The notes: a model not told the origin generated them from the sequence alone. DNA of 60,000 nucleotides from Cryptomeria japonica (GCF_030272615.1 NC_081410.1:573141241-573201240), one strand, 5' to 3'; positions 1 through 11,687 are shown, numbered from the stretch's first letter. Made by a program: numbers and translations.

Positions 1-1
1 G

Positions 2-984
2 GAGAAGAAGAAGGAAGCAGAAAAGAAAAAGGCTGAGGAGGACAAGGAAACAGAGAAGAGGAGAGAAGTAGAGAAGAAGAAAGCGGAAGAGGCAGGAGAA
101 GCAGCGAAGAGCACCCGGATGGAGACTCTGAAGGCAACCGAGAGTCAAGCCAAACTAGCTGACCTCTCCAGTCCTATAGATCTCCAGTCTACAAGTGAAT
201 CAGAGCTAATGTAGAGCATCAAGGTTGCTCAAGAGCACCTTGAAATCATTCGAAGGAAGAAGGAGCAGGATATAATTCAAGTGGCTATGGACACACTTAC
301 CAGTTTGATACCCGGTATAAATCTTCCCAACACTGAATCATCACTAGCAAAACTCAAGCTACTATGCACAGTAGTGGATGATCAGGTGTAGAGCCTAGAA
401 GAAGCATCTGAGGCAAATGTCAAGAAAGAGTATCAAAAATCTCTTAACATTGCTTTGGTAAAGAAGTTGAATGAGCTCCGGTCTGAATTGCAAAAAGACC
501 AAAAGGATATAAGGGATGCTTTGGATGAGGGAAATCTGCTACTTAGCAAAATCTGCCAACCCATCTGTTCTATGATGATGTGCGAGCTCAAAAGTAAAAG
601 CTTCAAATAGACTTACAGTCTTACTTGAGCACATTCAAGCCACCCTATGATTCCTTCACAACTTATGGGCAAACTTTTCACTAGTTTCATATCTGGTCTG
701 CCAAAATGGAGGAAGAGATAAGCACATGGTCTAGAGATTTGCAGGAGCTTCAACTGGTTTTACTTCCACGTCTGCAAATTCTTCAGAAGTGTTATCTAAA
801 CCTGTATGCCTTTACAGTTACACAGGAGATGAGCACAATTGATGCCATGGAAGAATAGGTCTCCCAGATGCAAATAGAGAAAGAAGTGGCCACCTCCCTA
901 CTTGAGTCCTGGTCTCTATCAATGAAGCAATTCTTGTAGGACTATAAATCTATTTTTGACAAGTACTATTCCTTATTGTCATAA
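2..984 (+). pseudogene. C-terminal part of E1 second protein (ORF2-like), coiled coil
   Basis: A frame starting at base 2 reads a Lys/Glu/Ala-rich charged segment, then amphipathic helix-rich sequence. TAG stops interrupt it at 212-214 and 389-391, and it shifts frame near 560-580. A second frame then runs to TAA at 982-984, with further stops. Composition and position (last gene before the polypurine tract) match the C-terminal coiled coil of the E11 ORF2, and both contain a similar Leu-Pro-Arg-Leu helix region. The homology is suggestive only, because charged coiled coils resemble each other by composition. No enzymatic motif is visible. The 5' part lies outside the window. Confidence 0.5.
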
Positions 985-1312
985 AATTTTATTATTTTTA
1001 TATATCAAATGGAAACAGGGTTGTTTAGCGGTACTTTGTCATTGTTGGCAAAGGGGGAGAAGTATTCTATTTTGGAGAAGTATAGGGGAGAAGTATCTGG
1101 TATTTAAAATTTTGCTATATGCTTTGCTATATGCTATATGCTCTGTATGTAAAATTGCTATACATTGTATTGCTTAAGGGATAGTGTATATGCTTAGGGG
1201 GAGCAATTTTGCTAATGGCATGATTTTGATGTAAATCATGATTTTGTTGTAAACCACTTAGATGTCACAATTTTATTTCCTAAGTGTTGCCATCAATTCC
1301 AAAGGGGGAGAT
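985..1312 (+). promoter_or_regulatory. E1 3' untranslated region with polypurine tracts
   Basis: This has no gene. Purine tracts AAAGGGGGAGAAG near 1049, TTAGGGGGAGC near 1195 and AAAGGGGGAG at 1301-1310 all resemble plus-strand primer sites. Only the last abuts the LTR and is the likely functional one. The extra copies recur in the same place in E6, E9 and E11. Confidence 0.7.
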
Positions 1313-2433
1313 TGTTGGCATCTTTGATGTTTATGTTGTGATTGTCATTGATGGACACGCACTTGCATTAAGATCCTCTTTATATGTATGAGTTAGAGCA
1401 CAACCGATATTTGTTTCAACCGGTATGTTGCAAGTATGTTGTATTATAGTCATTAGACTATTGATGTTTTGCAGAATGTGTTTACTGGTCTAAAGCAGCA
1501 TGTTGACCTCAAGCGGTACAAGGGATTAAAGTGGCATAACACATTTTGACTAGTCTTCATTTTTGTCAAACCGGCAACCGGCTTTTTGTATGAACCGGTA
1601 ATACTCTACGATGAGTTACCAACTGGCATTTTGTGATTAAGTTATCAATCCACTGATTGTTTGACGGTGCCGACACACTGGCAGTGCTTCTTGTGTCGTG
1701 TTACTGAGTATGTCTAGATTCATTGAACCTAGGAAATTGAAATGTAAACCTATTGGACCGACATGAAATCAGATTCCTTTAAAAGGACATCATGTCTAGG
1801 GTTTTAGGTTGTTGCTAAAAGGGTTTATGTTGTGGCTAGGGTTTAAGGTGGTTGAGGAGTGGAAAAGAATATGAGTGTGTAGAAGACTGAAGTAATGCAG
1901 GAGTGCATTAAGAATGAGCTATCAAGGATCTAACTGAGCAGTCTCTGCTATTAGATAGATGAAACACTTGTTGATTACTCACATCTTTGACAATTCTGTA
2001 GCCCTTAACTGGGTAGGCCCAAAAGCCTTTTGTAAAATCCTCTAACAAGGTGGTTCACCTCTGTGAATCTAAAATCCTCTAGCAAGGTAGTCCTTGATCG
2101 GACTTATCTCCTAACATAGATTGAGATTCCTAATAGGATCTGTTCTGGTTAAGAATATTGTAAGACCTTAACCGATCTGGTTTCTATTCTGCAGATAGTG
2201 ACTTGTGAGTTCCATCTCACCGTAGTTTTTCCCATTTGGGTTTCCACATCAAATATCTTGTGTTATGGTTGTATTGCTTTTGTGGGTGAATACTTTATTT
2301 GCATTTTGGTTTGCATGTGTGATAACCGGTCTGTCTGTTAAACTATTTTACCAGTTTATCTTTAGACTATTTAAGTGTTTAAGTGCAGTGTTTTGTGGAA
2401 TACTAATTCACCCCCCCTTCCTAGTATTCATCA
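1313..2433 (+). repeat. E1 3' LTR
   Basis: It begins TGTTGGCATC directly after the polypurine tract and ends CATTCATCA, 1,121 bases. It shares segments with the E8 LTR (for example the stretch around TCATTGAACCTAGGAAATTG near 1719), and the reassembled E8 LTR has the same length. It carries the group's short-palindrome array near 2000-2180, the conserved TTTTTCCCATTTGGGTTTCC block near 2226 and a seven-C run near 2411. Confidence 0.8.
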
Positions 2434-3036
2434 GCAACAGATTATGTAATTCAAGATGAATGAGGATATTTGTTTTCCTATCACTATTGTTAAAGGCACT
2501 ACTTCAATCCACTTAGTAAAATATTTAGTAGCAACTAGAATGAATTTATGACCATTAGAGGATGAGGTATTGATCTTTCCTACCAAATCTAGGCCCCACT
2601 GTGAAAATGGCCATGATCCTGTCATAGGATATAACTCTTGTGTTGGTGCATGAATTAGATTTCCATGAATTTGACATTGTTTACACTTTTTAGCATAAGT
2701 GAATGAGTCTCTTTCCATAGTAGGCCAAAAGTAACCCATACGAATAAGTTTCTTAGCCAATGTTAAACCACTTGAGTGTGTACCACAAATACCCGCATGA
2801 ATGTCATTAAGAACTCTCTCAGATTCATCTTTTTCAAGACATCTCAACAATGTACCATCTAGACCATGCCTATATAGGATATCAGAAATAATGGTATAGC
2901 GATAGGACTGACAGATAAAGTTTCTTCATTGATTACGAGATAATTCCAAAGGAAGGATATGATCTTTTAAATATTGGTAGGTTTGACCATATAAGGATTG
3001 ACTGGTTCCTGATATATGGCAAATTCGATAGGTATG
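2434..3036 (-). pseudogene. E2 integrase, N-terminal half
   Basis: The minus strand encodes a His-His-Cys-Cys zinc-binding module (His in HAGICGTHSSG and a Cys pair in CKQC, near 2690-2800). It is followed by the start of the catalytic core, with the first Asp in WGLDLVGK near 2590. The frame ends at the E1 insertion, so the other two acidic residues of the DDE triad are outside the window. Upstream codons up to 3036 contain at least two stops. Integrase would join element cDNA to chromosomal DNA in the nucleus. Confidence 0.85.
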
Positions 3037-3738
3037 CTAGGATAGAATGGCAGGGGTTAAGAAATCTTCCACAAGAAACTCGTAACGTTGTTGATTCTCT
3101 TTATTTTTCAAGAGAGATGCTATTGAAGCCATTACATCTGCTGCTTTATTTTCATTTCTGGGAATCTGGGTGAATGTGATTTGTTTAAAATGTCCTTTAA
3201 ATTCTTCCACTAGCTGTTTGTACGGCATAAGCTTATCATCCTTTGTTTAATATTCATCATTTAGTTGATAAATGACAAGTTGCGAATCACCATAGACATG
3301 TAGTTCTTTGACATTCCATTCAATGGCCATTTTGAGCCCTATAGCCAATGCTTCATACTCTACAGTATTATTGGTGCATGGAAATCTCAGTCTATATGAT
3401 TTCGGAATTGTATGTCCTTGAGGTGTGATAAAAAAGATTCCTGCACCTAATCCATATTGAGTATAAGAACCATCAAAGTACAATTCCCAAAAGTTTGTAC
3501 TTATTGTCAAGATATCTGCATCAGGAAATTTGATGTGCAAAGGCATGTCATTTTGTAAAGGTGCATCAGCCAATTGATTAGCAATGACTTGTCCTTTGAT
3601 GGCTTTCCAGTCAACATATTCTATGCCGAACTCACTTAGTATCATAACCCATTTGGCTAGTCTCCCCGTTAATGTTGACTTGCTCAATAAATATTTGAGA
3701 GGATCTATCTTTGCTATTAGTTTTACAGAATGAATCAA
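3037..3738 (-). pseudogene. E2 second (archaeal-type) RNase H
   Basis: Two frames separated by one TAA at 3247-3249 encode an RNase H fold. The first acidic motif is YFDGSYTQYGLGAG, the Glu is in NTVEYEALAIGL, and the next Asp is in VYGDSQLV. The final part reads RNENKAADVMAS, close to the usual Asn-x-x-AD ending. This module sits between the usual RNase H and integrase, which is known for Tat/Ogre elements. In family members it degrades the RNA of RNA-DNA hybrids. All key acidic positions are still visible despite decay. Confidence 0.85.
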
Positions 3739-4268
3739 TATATAATGTCATAGCTTCTGAGTTGCAAATACAACTGCTAGACATATCTTTTCAATTGATG
3801 AATAATTTAAGTCATATCCAACAAGTGTTCTACTGATATAATAAACTACTCTTTCTTTTCCTTATCATCATGTTGAGCTAGGAGAGTGCCTAATGATACA
3901 CTTGTTGTTGAGACATAGAGTAACAAGGGTTTCCCTTTGGTTGGTGATATTAGTACTGGAGGACTCATAAGATATTCTTTTATTTGCAAGAAAGCTTCTT
4001 CACATGTTAGATCCCATTTGAATGGAACATTTTTATGTAGAAGATGGGTAAAGGGAAGACATCTATTGGCCAATTGGGACACAAATCTTCTGATTGATTG
4101 CAACCTTCCTTGTAAAGATTGCAATTGACTTATTTTCTTAGGTGACTCCAGCTCCATGATAGCTTTAACTTTTCTAGGATCTACTTCAATGCCACGAGCT
4201 AATATAATGTACCCAAGGAGCTTTCCAGAGGTTACCCTGAATGCACATTTCTTTGGATTTAATCTCAA
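3739..4268 (-). pseudogene. E2 reverse transcriptase C-terminus and first RNase H
   Basis: The frame 4268-3846 starts with the gypsy thumb region (NPKKCAF, then LLGYI and GIEVDP) and continues into the connection and RNase H region (WDLTCEEAF, then LLLYVSTTS). The usual first Asp of this RNase H appears replaced in that last motif. A one-base shift near 3846 leads to a short continuation, with a CGA-to-TGA type stop near 3745. It directly continues the catalytic domain at 4311-5246. Confidence 0.8.
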
Positions 4269-4310
4269 TTGATATCTTTCCAGCCTATCAAAAATCTTTC
4301 TTAAAATGTT

Positions 4311-5246
4311 CTAATGTTCTTTTCTTGTGTGAGATTTTGCGAGTATGTCATCGACATAATCTTCCATAAATGTATGCATCATATCATGGAAAATTATCAT
4401 CATAGCCCTTTGATAAGTCACTCCTACATTCTTAAGCCCAAATGGCATAACATTCCAGTAGCATGTTCCCCATGCATAGGTGAAAGTTGTCTTCTCTTGA
4501 TCTTCAGGTGCGATTCTTATTTGATTATATCCTGAGAAGCCATCCATTAATGAAAACATCTCATGTCTTGCTGACAAGTCTACTATGATATCAATGTTTG
4601 GTAGCAGGAAATCATCTTTTGGACATGCTTTATTCAGATCTCTGAAATCTGTGCAGATTCTTATGCTCTTATCTGGTTTTGATACTGGTACAATACTTGA
4701 AACCCATTCTGGATAAGCAACTGGTCTTATGAATCCCACTTCTAATAATTTCTTGAGCTCAGTTTTGACAAGGAGAGTAATATGTGGGTGCATCTTTCTT
4801 AGCTTCTTCTTAATAGGTTTTACTTTTAAATCCACATTAAGATGATGCATGATAAGATCTGGGTTAAGCCCTAGCATATCTACATAAGACCAAGCAAAAT
4901 TTATTTGTCGTTGCTTAAAGAATTCCATGTATTTTTTTCTCTCTTTTTTAGACAATGAGGCAGCAAAATGAAGTATTTTAGGATCCTTTGATGTATCAAT
5001 GTTTACCGCTTCTATTGGTTCTATCAGGATAGCAGATCTTTCTTGAAAATATGCAGGAAAAATGTCAAACTTTCCATCTTTTGATGCCTCAAGGAGGTTT
5101 TCATCATCAGATACGCCCTTTATTTTCTCTTTTGATTGATCTAATGTTGCCATGAAATGGTTTTCAACAATAGGTCTCTTTCCTTGTTTTATTTCACTTT
5201 TGCAACTGAAAAAGTTTGGCATTCTCCTGACTATGAGAAACATCAC
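4311..5246 (-). pseudogene. E2 reverse transcriptase, catalytic domain
   Basis: This 311-residue frame contains the finger and palm motifs of a gypsy reverse transcriptase: VSKPDKSIRICTDFRDLNKA, LMDGFSGYNQI, MPFGLKN, and the catalytic YVDDIL near residue 300. The polymerase core is open. A frameshift at about 4270-4311 separates it from the thumb, and another at about 5200 from the upstream linker. It would copy element RNA into cDNA within virus-like particles. Motif spacing is normal for a Tat element. Confidence 0.92.
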
Positions 5247-7020
5247 TTGATTCTATAGTAGAAGATATCTTAGGTGGGATGGGTTCAATAGCATTAAGGT
5301 ACACAGCTAAGTCATGATCATTGAAAAAGACATTTAGTTCGGGGTTGTCTAAAATATCCCAATCAATTAGTTCAGGATGAAGAAGGGGTAAATCATAATC
5401 ACTGTCATCATTAGGTGTTTCAATATTCATGACATAATGATCATAATTTAGCATAGAATAGGTATTATCATAGATTAGATGTTTTTGAGGATTGTCTTTA
5501 CTAAGAATTTCTAAATTAGCCTCAACAAGATTAATATTAGCATTTTGTAGTTCACACTCAAGTGTTTCTTCAATTGATGTTTGTCCCTTAAATGAATAAA
5601 TTATATCAACACACATATCTTTGGTACAGCAATTTTCTTCTTGATTGACTTCATTTGCAGTTTGGAGTTGATAGACTTGTGTACATGATAAAGAGGATTC
5701 TTTTAATAGATTTTGTCTGCTTTCAAACTCAACTTCTTTTGGACTAATAGTCAATCCAACTTGACTATCTCTTATTTCTTCTATGGTTCTTGCATATCTG
5801 ATTCTTGTTTGAACTTCTTGTGGCATTGTGTCGTTGTTTTTGTCATTCTCTTTTCTTTTTGCATATGCCTCTTTTCTTTGAATTCTGAGTTTCTCTCGTC
5901 TCCTTTCTAATTTTATCCTTTGTTTTGTAATAGACAAGTCTTCTTTTGTAATAGCTACTTGATATTCATTGTGTTCTTTGCTTGATGTAGTAGATAAGCC
6001 ATCTGGTCCCCATTCATACTCATTGGAATCTGTTTCTGAATTCTGATCTAAGATTACTCCACTATACCATACTGGAATGTCATGTGGTGCAAAAAGTTCC
6101 TTGATTTCTGTCATTTCTATTTTTACTGCCTCTGGAATATCTTGTTCAGATTTTGCCTTTATTTGTATTTTCAGAACTTGTTGACAAGATTTTTCTTCAC
6201 CTTTGATAATAATCTCTTCTTCTTTCTTTTCATGATCTTTTTGCTTCTTTTGCTTATTGGCTACTATTTTGGCTGTTTGATGTAGCTTTTCTTGCCAATT
6301 GTCTCCTTTAGAAACTGATTTCTTTCTCCATTTTTGCTGTTGAGTATTGTGTTGCTTTTGATTAGACTTCAGATATCCTAACCTAGATTTATCTTCTGTG
6401 GATTGTGAATGCGGACAAATAGGATCTGAAATACCTTGATGTTGCTTACCAATTGGTCCTTTCCCTTCATATCCCATCTTTTGCATGATTTCATATCCTT
6501 TGCCATATTTTTTTATGGGAATATTGACTTCTGTTGCTATTGCCATAGTTTTATCTTCATCCTTGTATAACCAATCAAGAATACTTTTGTCTTCATTTTC
6601 TTCTTTAAGAGTTCCAACACTAACAAAGGTTCCTTTAAACATATGTTTTGATTTGCTTGATGTCTGAAACTGAATATCTGCAGGTTTTCCATATGACTTA
6701 GGGGAAAGTGGAAATTTATTCAAAGAATACTTTCCCATTCCTTCATCATTTAACTTGAGCTTTTCTTCAAAAGTTTCCCATAACTTTGCTTGAATTTCTT
6801 TAGTAGGATATACTAATTCTCTGTTATGTGGAACTCGTGTATCTTGTGTTGGCTTCAAATTATTGCAATATTGACTAGAATCTGCAATTATAGTGATCTC
6901 TTGCCCTTTGTGAGGAATTTCACACATTGATGATATGTAGAAGGAACTGCTTGTATCTTGTGAATCCAGGGTCTTCCCAGAAGAATGTTGTAGGAGAGAT
7001 TCAAGTCTAAAACTTGACAC
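5194..7020 (-). pseudogene. E2 protease-RT linker with a G-patch-like domain
   Basis: This 608-residue frame lies between protease and reverse transcriptase. Residues about 170-216 (minus strand, 6513-6373) form a Gly-rich motif starting KKYGKGYEIMQKMGYEGKG and ending RLGY. It fits the G-patch pattern of regularly spaced Gly with aromatic and hydrophobic positions. The rest is charged and low in complexity, with a Lys/Glu-rich stretch near 240-270. G-patch modules usually bind RNA or helicases; betaretroviruses have one after protease. The first 45 residues overlap the protease frame and show that a one-base shift near 6915 split a single gene. Confidence 0.75.
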
Positions 7021-7922
7021 AATGTATCCTTTACCATGGGTCCTATCTTTATTGGTAGCACAACAGTTCCTTTAGAAGAACATTCTGCTTCATCGTAAGC
7101 CTTGATGGTTATTTTCTTTTTTGGGTCCACTGCATTATCTGAATATCCCAAAGCTTTTATCAAACTTAATGCACAAATATTTAAGCCAACTCCTCCATCT
7201 ACGAGTACACATTTGACACGAGTTTTATTAATGGAGACTTCAACATACAAAGGAGCATTGTGAGGATGTTGTAAAGATGTGTCATCATTTTCAGAAAATG
7301 ATAAGCAATGAGGGGCTATAAGGTGTCCTGCCATGTTTTGGAACTGATCTATATCCAAATATTTTGAAACCATTGTTTCCACTAAAGATTTCTCCAAATT
7401 TTCCTTATGCATAGGTGAAATCTTGAGAAGTTCTAGAATTGATATTTGAGTGGGTATCCGTTGTAATTGCTCTACTAAATTGTATTGTTGTGATGTAGAC
7501 GTTGGGTCTTTTGCTATACCTGGAAAGGTTACCTTTGCTTTGCTTCTTGTGATAACATTGATTGGTTCTAAAAATGGATTTTCGTTAACAATGATCACAT
7601 TTACTACATCATCATATGTATAAGCGTAATTCACTTTGGTTTTCCCTTTGTCATTTTCTAATCGGGATGATTCACCTTTATCATAGTTTGGAAGCAGAGT
7701 TTTAAAAGCCAAGTGTGATTCATTCATCTTATGGCTATCCACCGTGATGGTTCCATTATCAATTAGACCTTGGATAATGTGTTTCAATCTTTGACAATCA
7801 TTTGTTAGGTGTCCTTTATTTTGATGATAATTGCAAAAGTGATTGTCATTCCACCAATTTGGCTTAACTGGTGGTTCATAAATTCTTGCTTCTGGTAAAA
7901 CAACCAATTTGTTAGCAAGCAA
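6888..7922 (-). pseudogene. E2 gag zinc finger and aspartic protease
   Basis: This 344-residue frame begins with a Cys/His module, FCNYHQNKGHLTNDC, at about residues 29-43, typical of the gag end in Tat elements. After a spacer comes a retropepsin-like domain with VLVDGGVGLNI as the catalytic loop (Asp-Gly-Gly, as is common in this lineage) and ILLGRPWIHKIQAVPS as the flap-end motif. The protease would process gag-pol. The frame is lost near 6915, and upstream sequence up to 8064 holds more stops. Confidence 0.88.
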
Positions 7923-8063
7923 AGTTTTTAGAGTTGATTCTAAAGATTCTCCAATATTTGTGAATTTTCTCTGAGGAATAGAGAAAAAGGACTTGGCTTT
8001 ATTGTTTTCTAGATTGTTGTTGCTTGGGATTTGACTTGATAGATTGAAAATTGGTTGTTATTG

Positions 8064-9228
8064 TTATTTTGCAGTATTGTTATCATCATTTCCTTCATTG
8101 CTAACATTCCTATTCTTTGACCAGAACTTGGGTTTGTCATTGTTGTTGTTGTTGTTGCTATTGTATGAATTATTGTAAAGTTTTAGTTCTCCTTTCTTTA
8201 CCATTGTGTTCTCTATTTTCAGACCATTTTCAATCATTTTGGCAAAAGAGGGAGGACATTGCATCCTTAGTCAATAACTCATTTCACTGATAAGATTATC
8301 AATGAATATTTCCATTTTTTCTTGATCAGGTACATCCTGGGGATACCTATTAAACATGCGTTTCCATTGTTGTAAAAAGATCATAAAAGATTCACCATTC
8401 TTTTGTTTAACATTGCAAAGATCTAGCATTGTTATTTCATTCCTTATATTATAGGAATATTTTGAAATAAACCTATTCACAAGTTCTTCAAAGGATTTGA
8501 TTCCAAATGGTAATCTTGAAAACCACTCCATTGATTGTCCATTTAAACTCCTAGGAAAAAGATGCATAAGGTAAGTTTCCTCGTGAGCAAATTCCATGCT
8601 CATAGTACAAAACTCCCTAATGTGATCTTGAGGATCAAATTTTCCATCGTATTTGTCATATTTAGGGATCTTGCAATGTTGCGGAAATGGCATCATATTC
8701 AAATTTTTATCAAAAGGATATGGGCATATATCTTGTAACGAATATTTCTTGGAGCTTGTCCCATTTTGCATGTCTTGTATTTGCTATTGTAGAGCTTGTA
8801 TTTGTTGAGTAAGGTTTGATAAGGGATTATCTGCATAGTCTCTCCTTGTTTCGTCATGAGTCTTTTTGTCACTATGCTCTTTTCTTTTATCATCCCTTTC
8901 TTTCCTTGTTTCTTCATTGCTCATATCTTTGTTATTTTGCTCATCTGTGTTTTGGGTGTTACTTGTCTTCATGTCTTGTCTTAAGCTTTCTATGTTAAAG
9001 TCTTGTGGTAGTTTAGCTCCAGATTTTGCCAACATCAAGAGATATTTTTCTTTTTCTTTTGCCAAAATTTTCCATTAGCCTATCAAATTTGAAATCTTGT
9101 TCCAGGTCTCTAATGGTGCTATTGACAACTTCTTTGTCAACAACAGTAAATCCAAAAGTGGTATCTTCTTCCTCCATTTGTTGTTGTTTTCTAAGTTGTT
9201 CATATTGGGCTCTATTCCAAACTGGCAT
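8064..9228 (-). pseudogene. E2 gag (retrotransposon gag domain)
   Basis: Overlapping frames from 9228 down to 8064 encode an N-terminal charged helical part, an Asp/Glu/Lys-rich hinge, and then a gag capsid region. The capsid region includes PKYDKYDGKFDPQDHIREF, MHLFPRSLNGQSMEWF and FEELVNRFISKY, matching the common plant retrotransposon gag domain. An Asn-rich run lies near 8135-8175. Stops occur near 8271 and 8784. An upstream start at 9272 or 9228 cannot be decided because frames shift near 9070. Confidence 0.85.
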
Positions 9229-9272
9229 GTGATTATTTCAAAGTTGTCAAAAGTTCCCAAGGACAAGGTCAA

Positions 9273-11660
9273 TAGGTGGTTATTGGTTTAGGAAGATATG
9301 CTTTATTGATCTTACCACTATTGTTTGTTCATTGGGATAAAGCATCTCTTTGTTGAAAAGAACATCTTTGTAGAGTTTCACCATCAAATTCTGTATCACA
9401 GCCACGTAAGTAGTGACGAAAACGATATAGGAATGTCCTATGTTTCAGCAAGATCTTGCGATTGATATACAAGAATCTTATTCTCTTCTAAGTAGCTTTG
9501 TAACTGGGTTTTCTTTTCTTAAGGTGATACTTAAAATTCATATAAGCATTTGACGGTTTACAAGTTTGATTCCAATGTTGGTGCAATTTTGGCTTTGATG
9601 TAACCTAATGTCAAAATAGGAAAGATATATCCAAGATTAGGAACCTAGTATAGATTGATCAAGCTTCGTGATAGAGGATTTGATTATCCCGATGAGAGAC
9701 TTGACAAAGATGTTGATTTTTTTGCACTTAAGATGTTTGAATCAATAGCTTGTTGAATGTTGATGTTTATAGAACCTTTTGGGAATAACCTATAGGATTA
9801 GCAACCTAGTTGTTTTGAGCTATCTTGAAAATACGTGATGGTTTAGAGACAATCGTACTTCAAGAATTTTTTTGATATTTTGATGTTTTGATACTTTGAT
9901 TTTGAGTTGGTGTTTCAAGTGTTGGAATGCTTTTCATTTTATCCTTTTGATCACACTTTTCAAAAATTTGTTGATTTTTGATCTCTTGTAGATGATAATT
10001 TTCTTCAATTTTTGACCATTTGGAACATGTTACAGACATAGAAGACACAATTTTTAATAAATGAAAAGCACAAGCAAGTACAAATCCCTATGGTAGGCTG
10101 AGACAATAGTTGTTGAATCTCACATGGAGTTTCCCCCGAGGCTATGCTATTCAAAGCAGATATTTAGATTCTTGACCCCACTGGCTCCACCATCGGCACT
10201 CACTTCTTCGGAGCAGCCAAGCACCAGTTTCCATGAAAACTCCCCATGGCAAACTTTATATCTCTACTAGGAACCGTATGTGTGTGAGCCACTTCAGAGG
10301 TCCGACCTCCTGCGCCAACAACTAGAAGGTTTTTGGCAACTAGTACAGGTGGTTTTTAGTAAAGGCTTCTAGTCATGTGGCCATACATGTGACACTTTCA
10401 GCTCTATAAATACAGAAGGTTCCTAGCCTATAGAGGTTACACTCCATAGGGTTTATGGGGAAACATAGTGTTGGTATGAACTTATCAACACATGTTGTTT
10501 GGGACTTTCATCACAAACATGATTTATTTATAGTGGATTGGAAGGACTTGGTATTAGCTCGTTTCTACTTTAGGTCATTCCCCTCTCACTGGCCCCCTCA
10601 AGGCAGCTCGAGAAGGCAAGCCCTCTAAAGGATTAATTGCTTGAAAGTAAAGAAAACGTAAAAGAGTGGGTTTGGCTTTTTGGTCACCCAATTAAGGGGA
10701 GAGCATATACCTACCACTTTCGAGACATGGAATACAAGTGTTCTTTTTAACTTTCCATAGCAATGTGATCTATCCTCTACTTGGAGATGTTGCTCCAACA
10801 AGCATGGTGTTTATTTTAGCCCTTCATAGCAAATGATTTTATAAACTAGGATTTGGAAATCCTGGTCAACAAAATGAAAATCATTGCAAAAAAGTAACTT
10901 GCTTCGTAAGAACAGACAAGTTGATTGTTCTTTTTAACTTGCAAAATATAAGATTGATTGTTCTTTTTACCTTTACAAGAAAATAAAAGATTGTTGTTCT
11001 TTTTAGAGCCCAAAATTTGAGATGTGAATCCTAACTTTGTAAGAAAGTAAATGTTTGATTTGTTGTTCATTTTACCTTGCAAATGTGATTATTTTTATAT
11101 CCCAAAAACAAGTGAGGTACTTTTTAGAACACCAAATTTGAAAAATGAAGTTCTTTTTAACCAACTTCGAAAAAGCCAGAAAATAAATCACTAAATCCTA
11201 ACTTAACTCCTCCAAATTTGCAAGAAATTGTTAAAAACCTACAAAATAGTAAAAAGTTAGTGAAAAACCTTTGGTGGGCTTCTACAAGCCTAATTTCAAA
11301 TCATGGTTACAAACTTTTATGTCAAAAGCACTAACCTACCATGTAAAAGCGCTAACCTACATTACAAAAGCGCTAACCTGTGTTACAAAAGCGCTAACCA
11401 ATGATGCAAAAGCACTAACCTATGATGCAAAAGTGCTGATTTTCAGACAAAAGCACTAGCCTACATGACATATGCGCTAACCAATTATGCAAAAGTGCTA
11501 ATTTTCAGACAAAAGCGCTAACCTACATGACATATGCGCTAACCAATTATCCAAAAGCACTAACTTAAGATGCAAATTGCTGTCAAAATTCACACATGCG
11601 TGAATCTGCATTACAAATATGTTAATTTTATTTTTGTGAGATTTTTAAAGATATATGTGA
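9273..11660 (-). other. E2 leader, non-coding
   Basis: This is about 2.4 kb without a supportable gene. It lies between gag and the primer site, and long leaders are common in Tat elements. It includes a GC-richer block at about 10080-10460 with a TATAAATA motif near 10412, readable on either strand. A second primer-site-like stretch on the minus strand, TGGCGCAGGAGGTCGG, falls near 10300. The tandem array at 11321-11572 is also inside. A further small element buried here cannot be excluded. Confidence 0.5.
11321..11572. repeat. Tandem array of a roughly 20-base AAAAGCGCTAACC unit
   Basis: About twelve copies of AAAAGCGCTAACC or close variants (AAAAGCACTAACC, ATATGCGCTAACC) occur every 18-24 bases. 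The right part also has a higher-order unit of about 66 bases containing ATTTTCAGACAAAAGC and CTACATGACATATGCGC, present twice. It lies in the E2 leader a short way after the primer site. Confidence 0.85.
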
Positions 11661-11684
11661 GGTCCAACCCCACGGTGGGCGCCA
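11661..11684 (-). promoter_or_regulatory. E2 primer-binding site
   Basis: The minus strand reads TGGCGCCCACCGTGGGG, separated by three bases from an LTR end in CA. It has the form of the tRNA primer sites of plant Tat/Athila gypsy elements. I did not identify the tRNA. It fixes the minus orientation and places the 5' LTR to the right. Confidence 0.75.
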
Positions 11685-11687
11685 AAA

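Larger units (their letters stand above)
1..2433 (+). mobile_element. E1: 3' part of a non-autonomous LTR retrotransposon
   Basis: The window opens inside the last gene of a plus-strand element. The order is the C-terminal part of a Lys/Glu-rich protein, a 3' untranslated stretch with repeated polypurine tracts, and a 3' LTR ending in TCA at 2433. The Tat-type integrase frame of E2 starts directly after it on the other strand, so E1 is inserted in E2. The base run GCAAC after 2433 should be the target-site duplication, but its partner lies left of the window. No reverse transcriptase is visible in the part present. The group is inferred from LTR similarity to E8 and from the coiled-coil gene. 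Confidence 0.75.

Noticed and set aside
9860-10048. 62-codon minus-strand frame in the E2 leader
   Set aside because: Short, no similarity to any other frame in the window, and in a region without conserved coding features. At most an upstream frame.
11321-11572. Possible CRISPR-like array
   Set aside because: Units are about 20 bases with no unique spacers of regular length, in a plant retrotransposon leader; an ordinary minisatellite.
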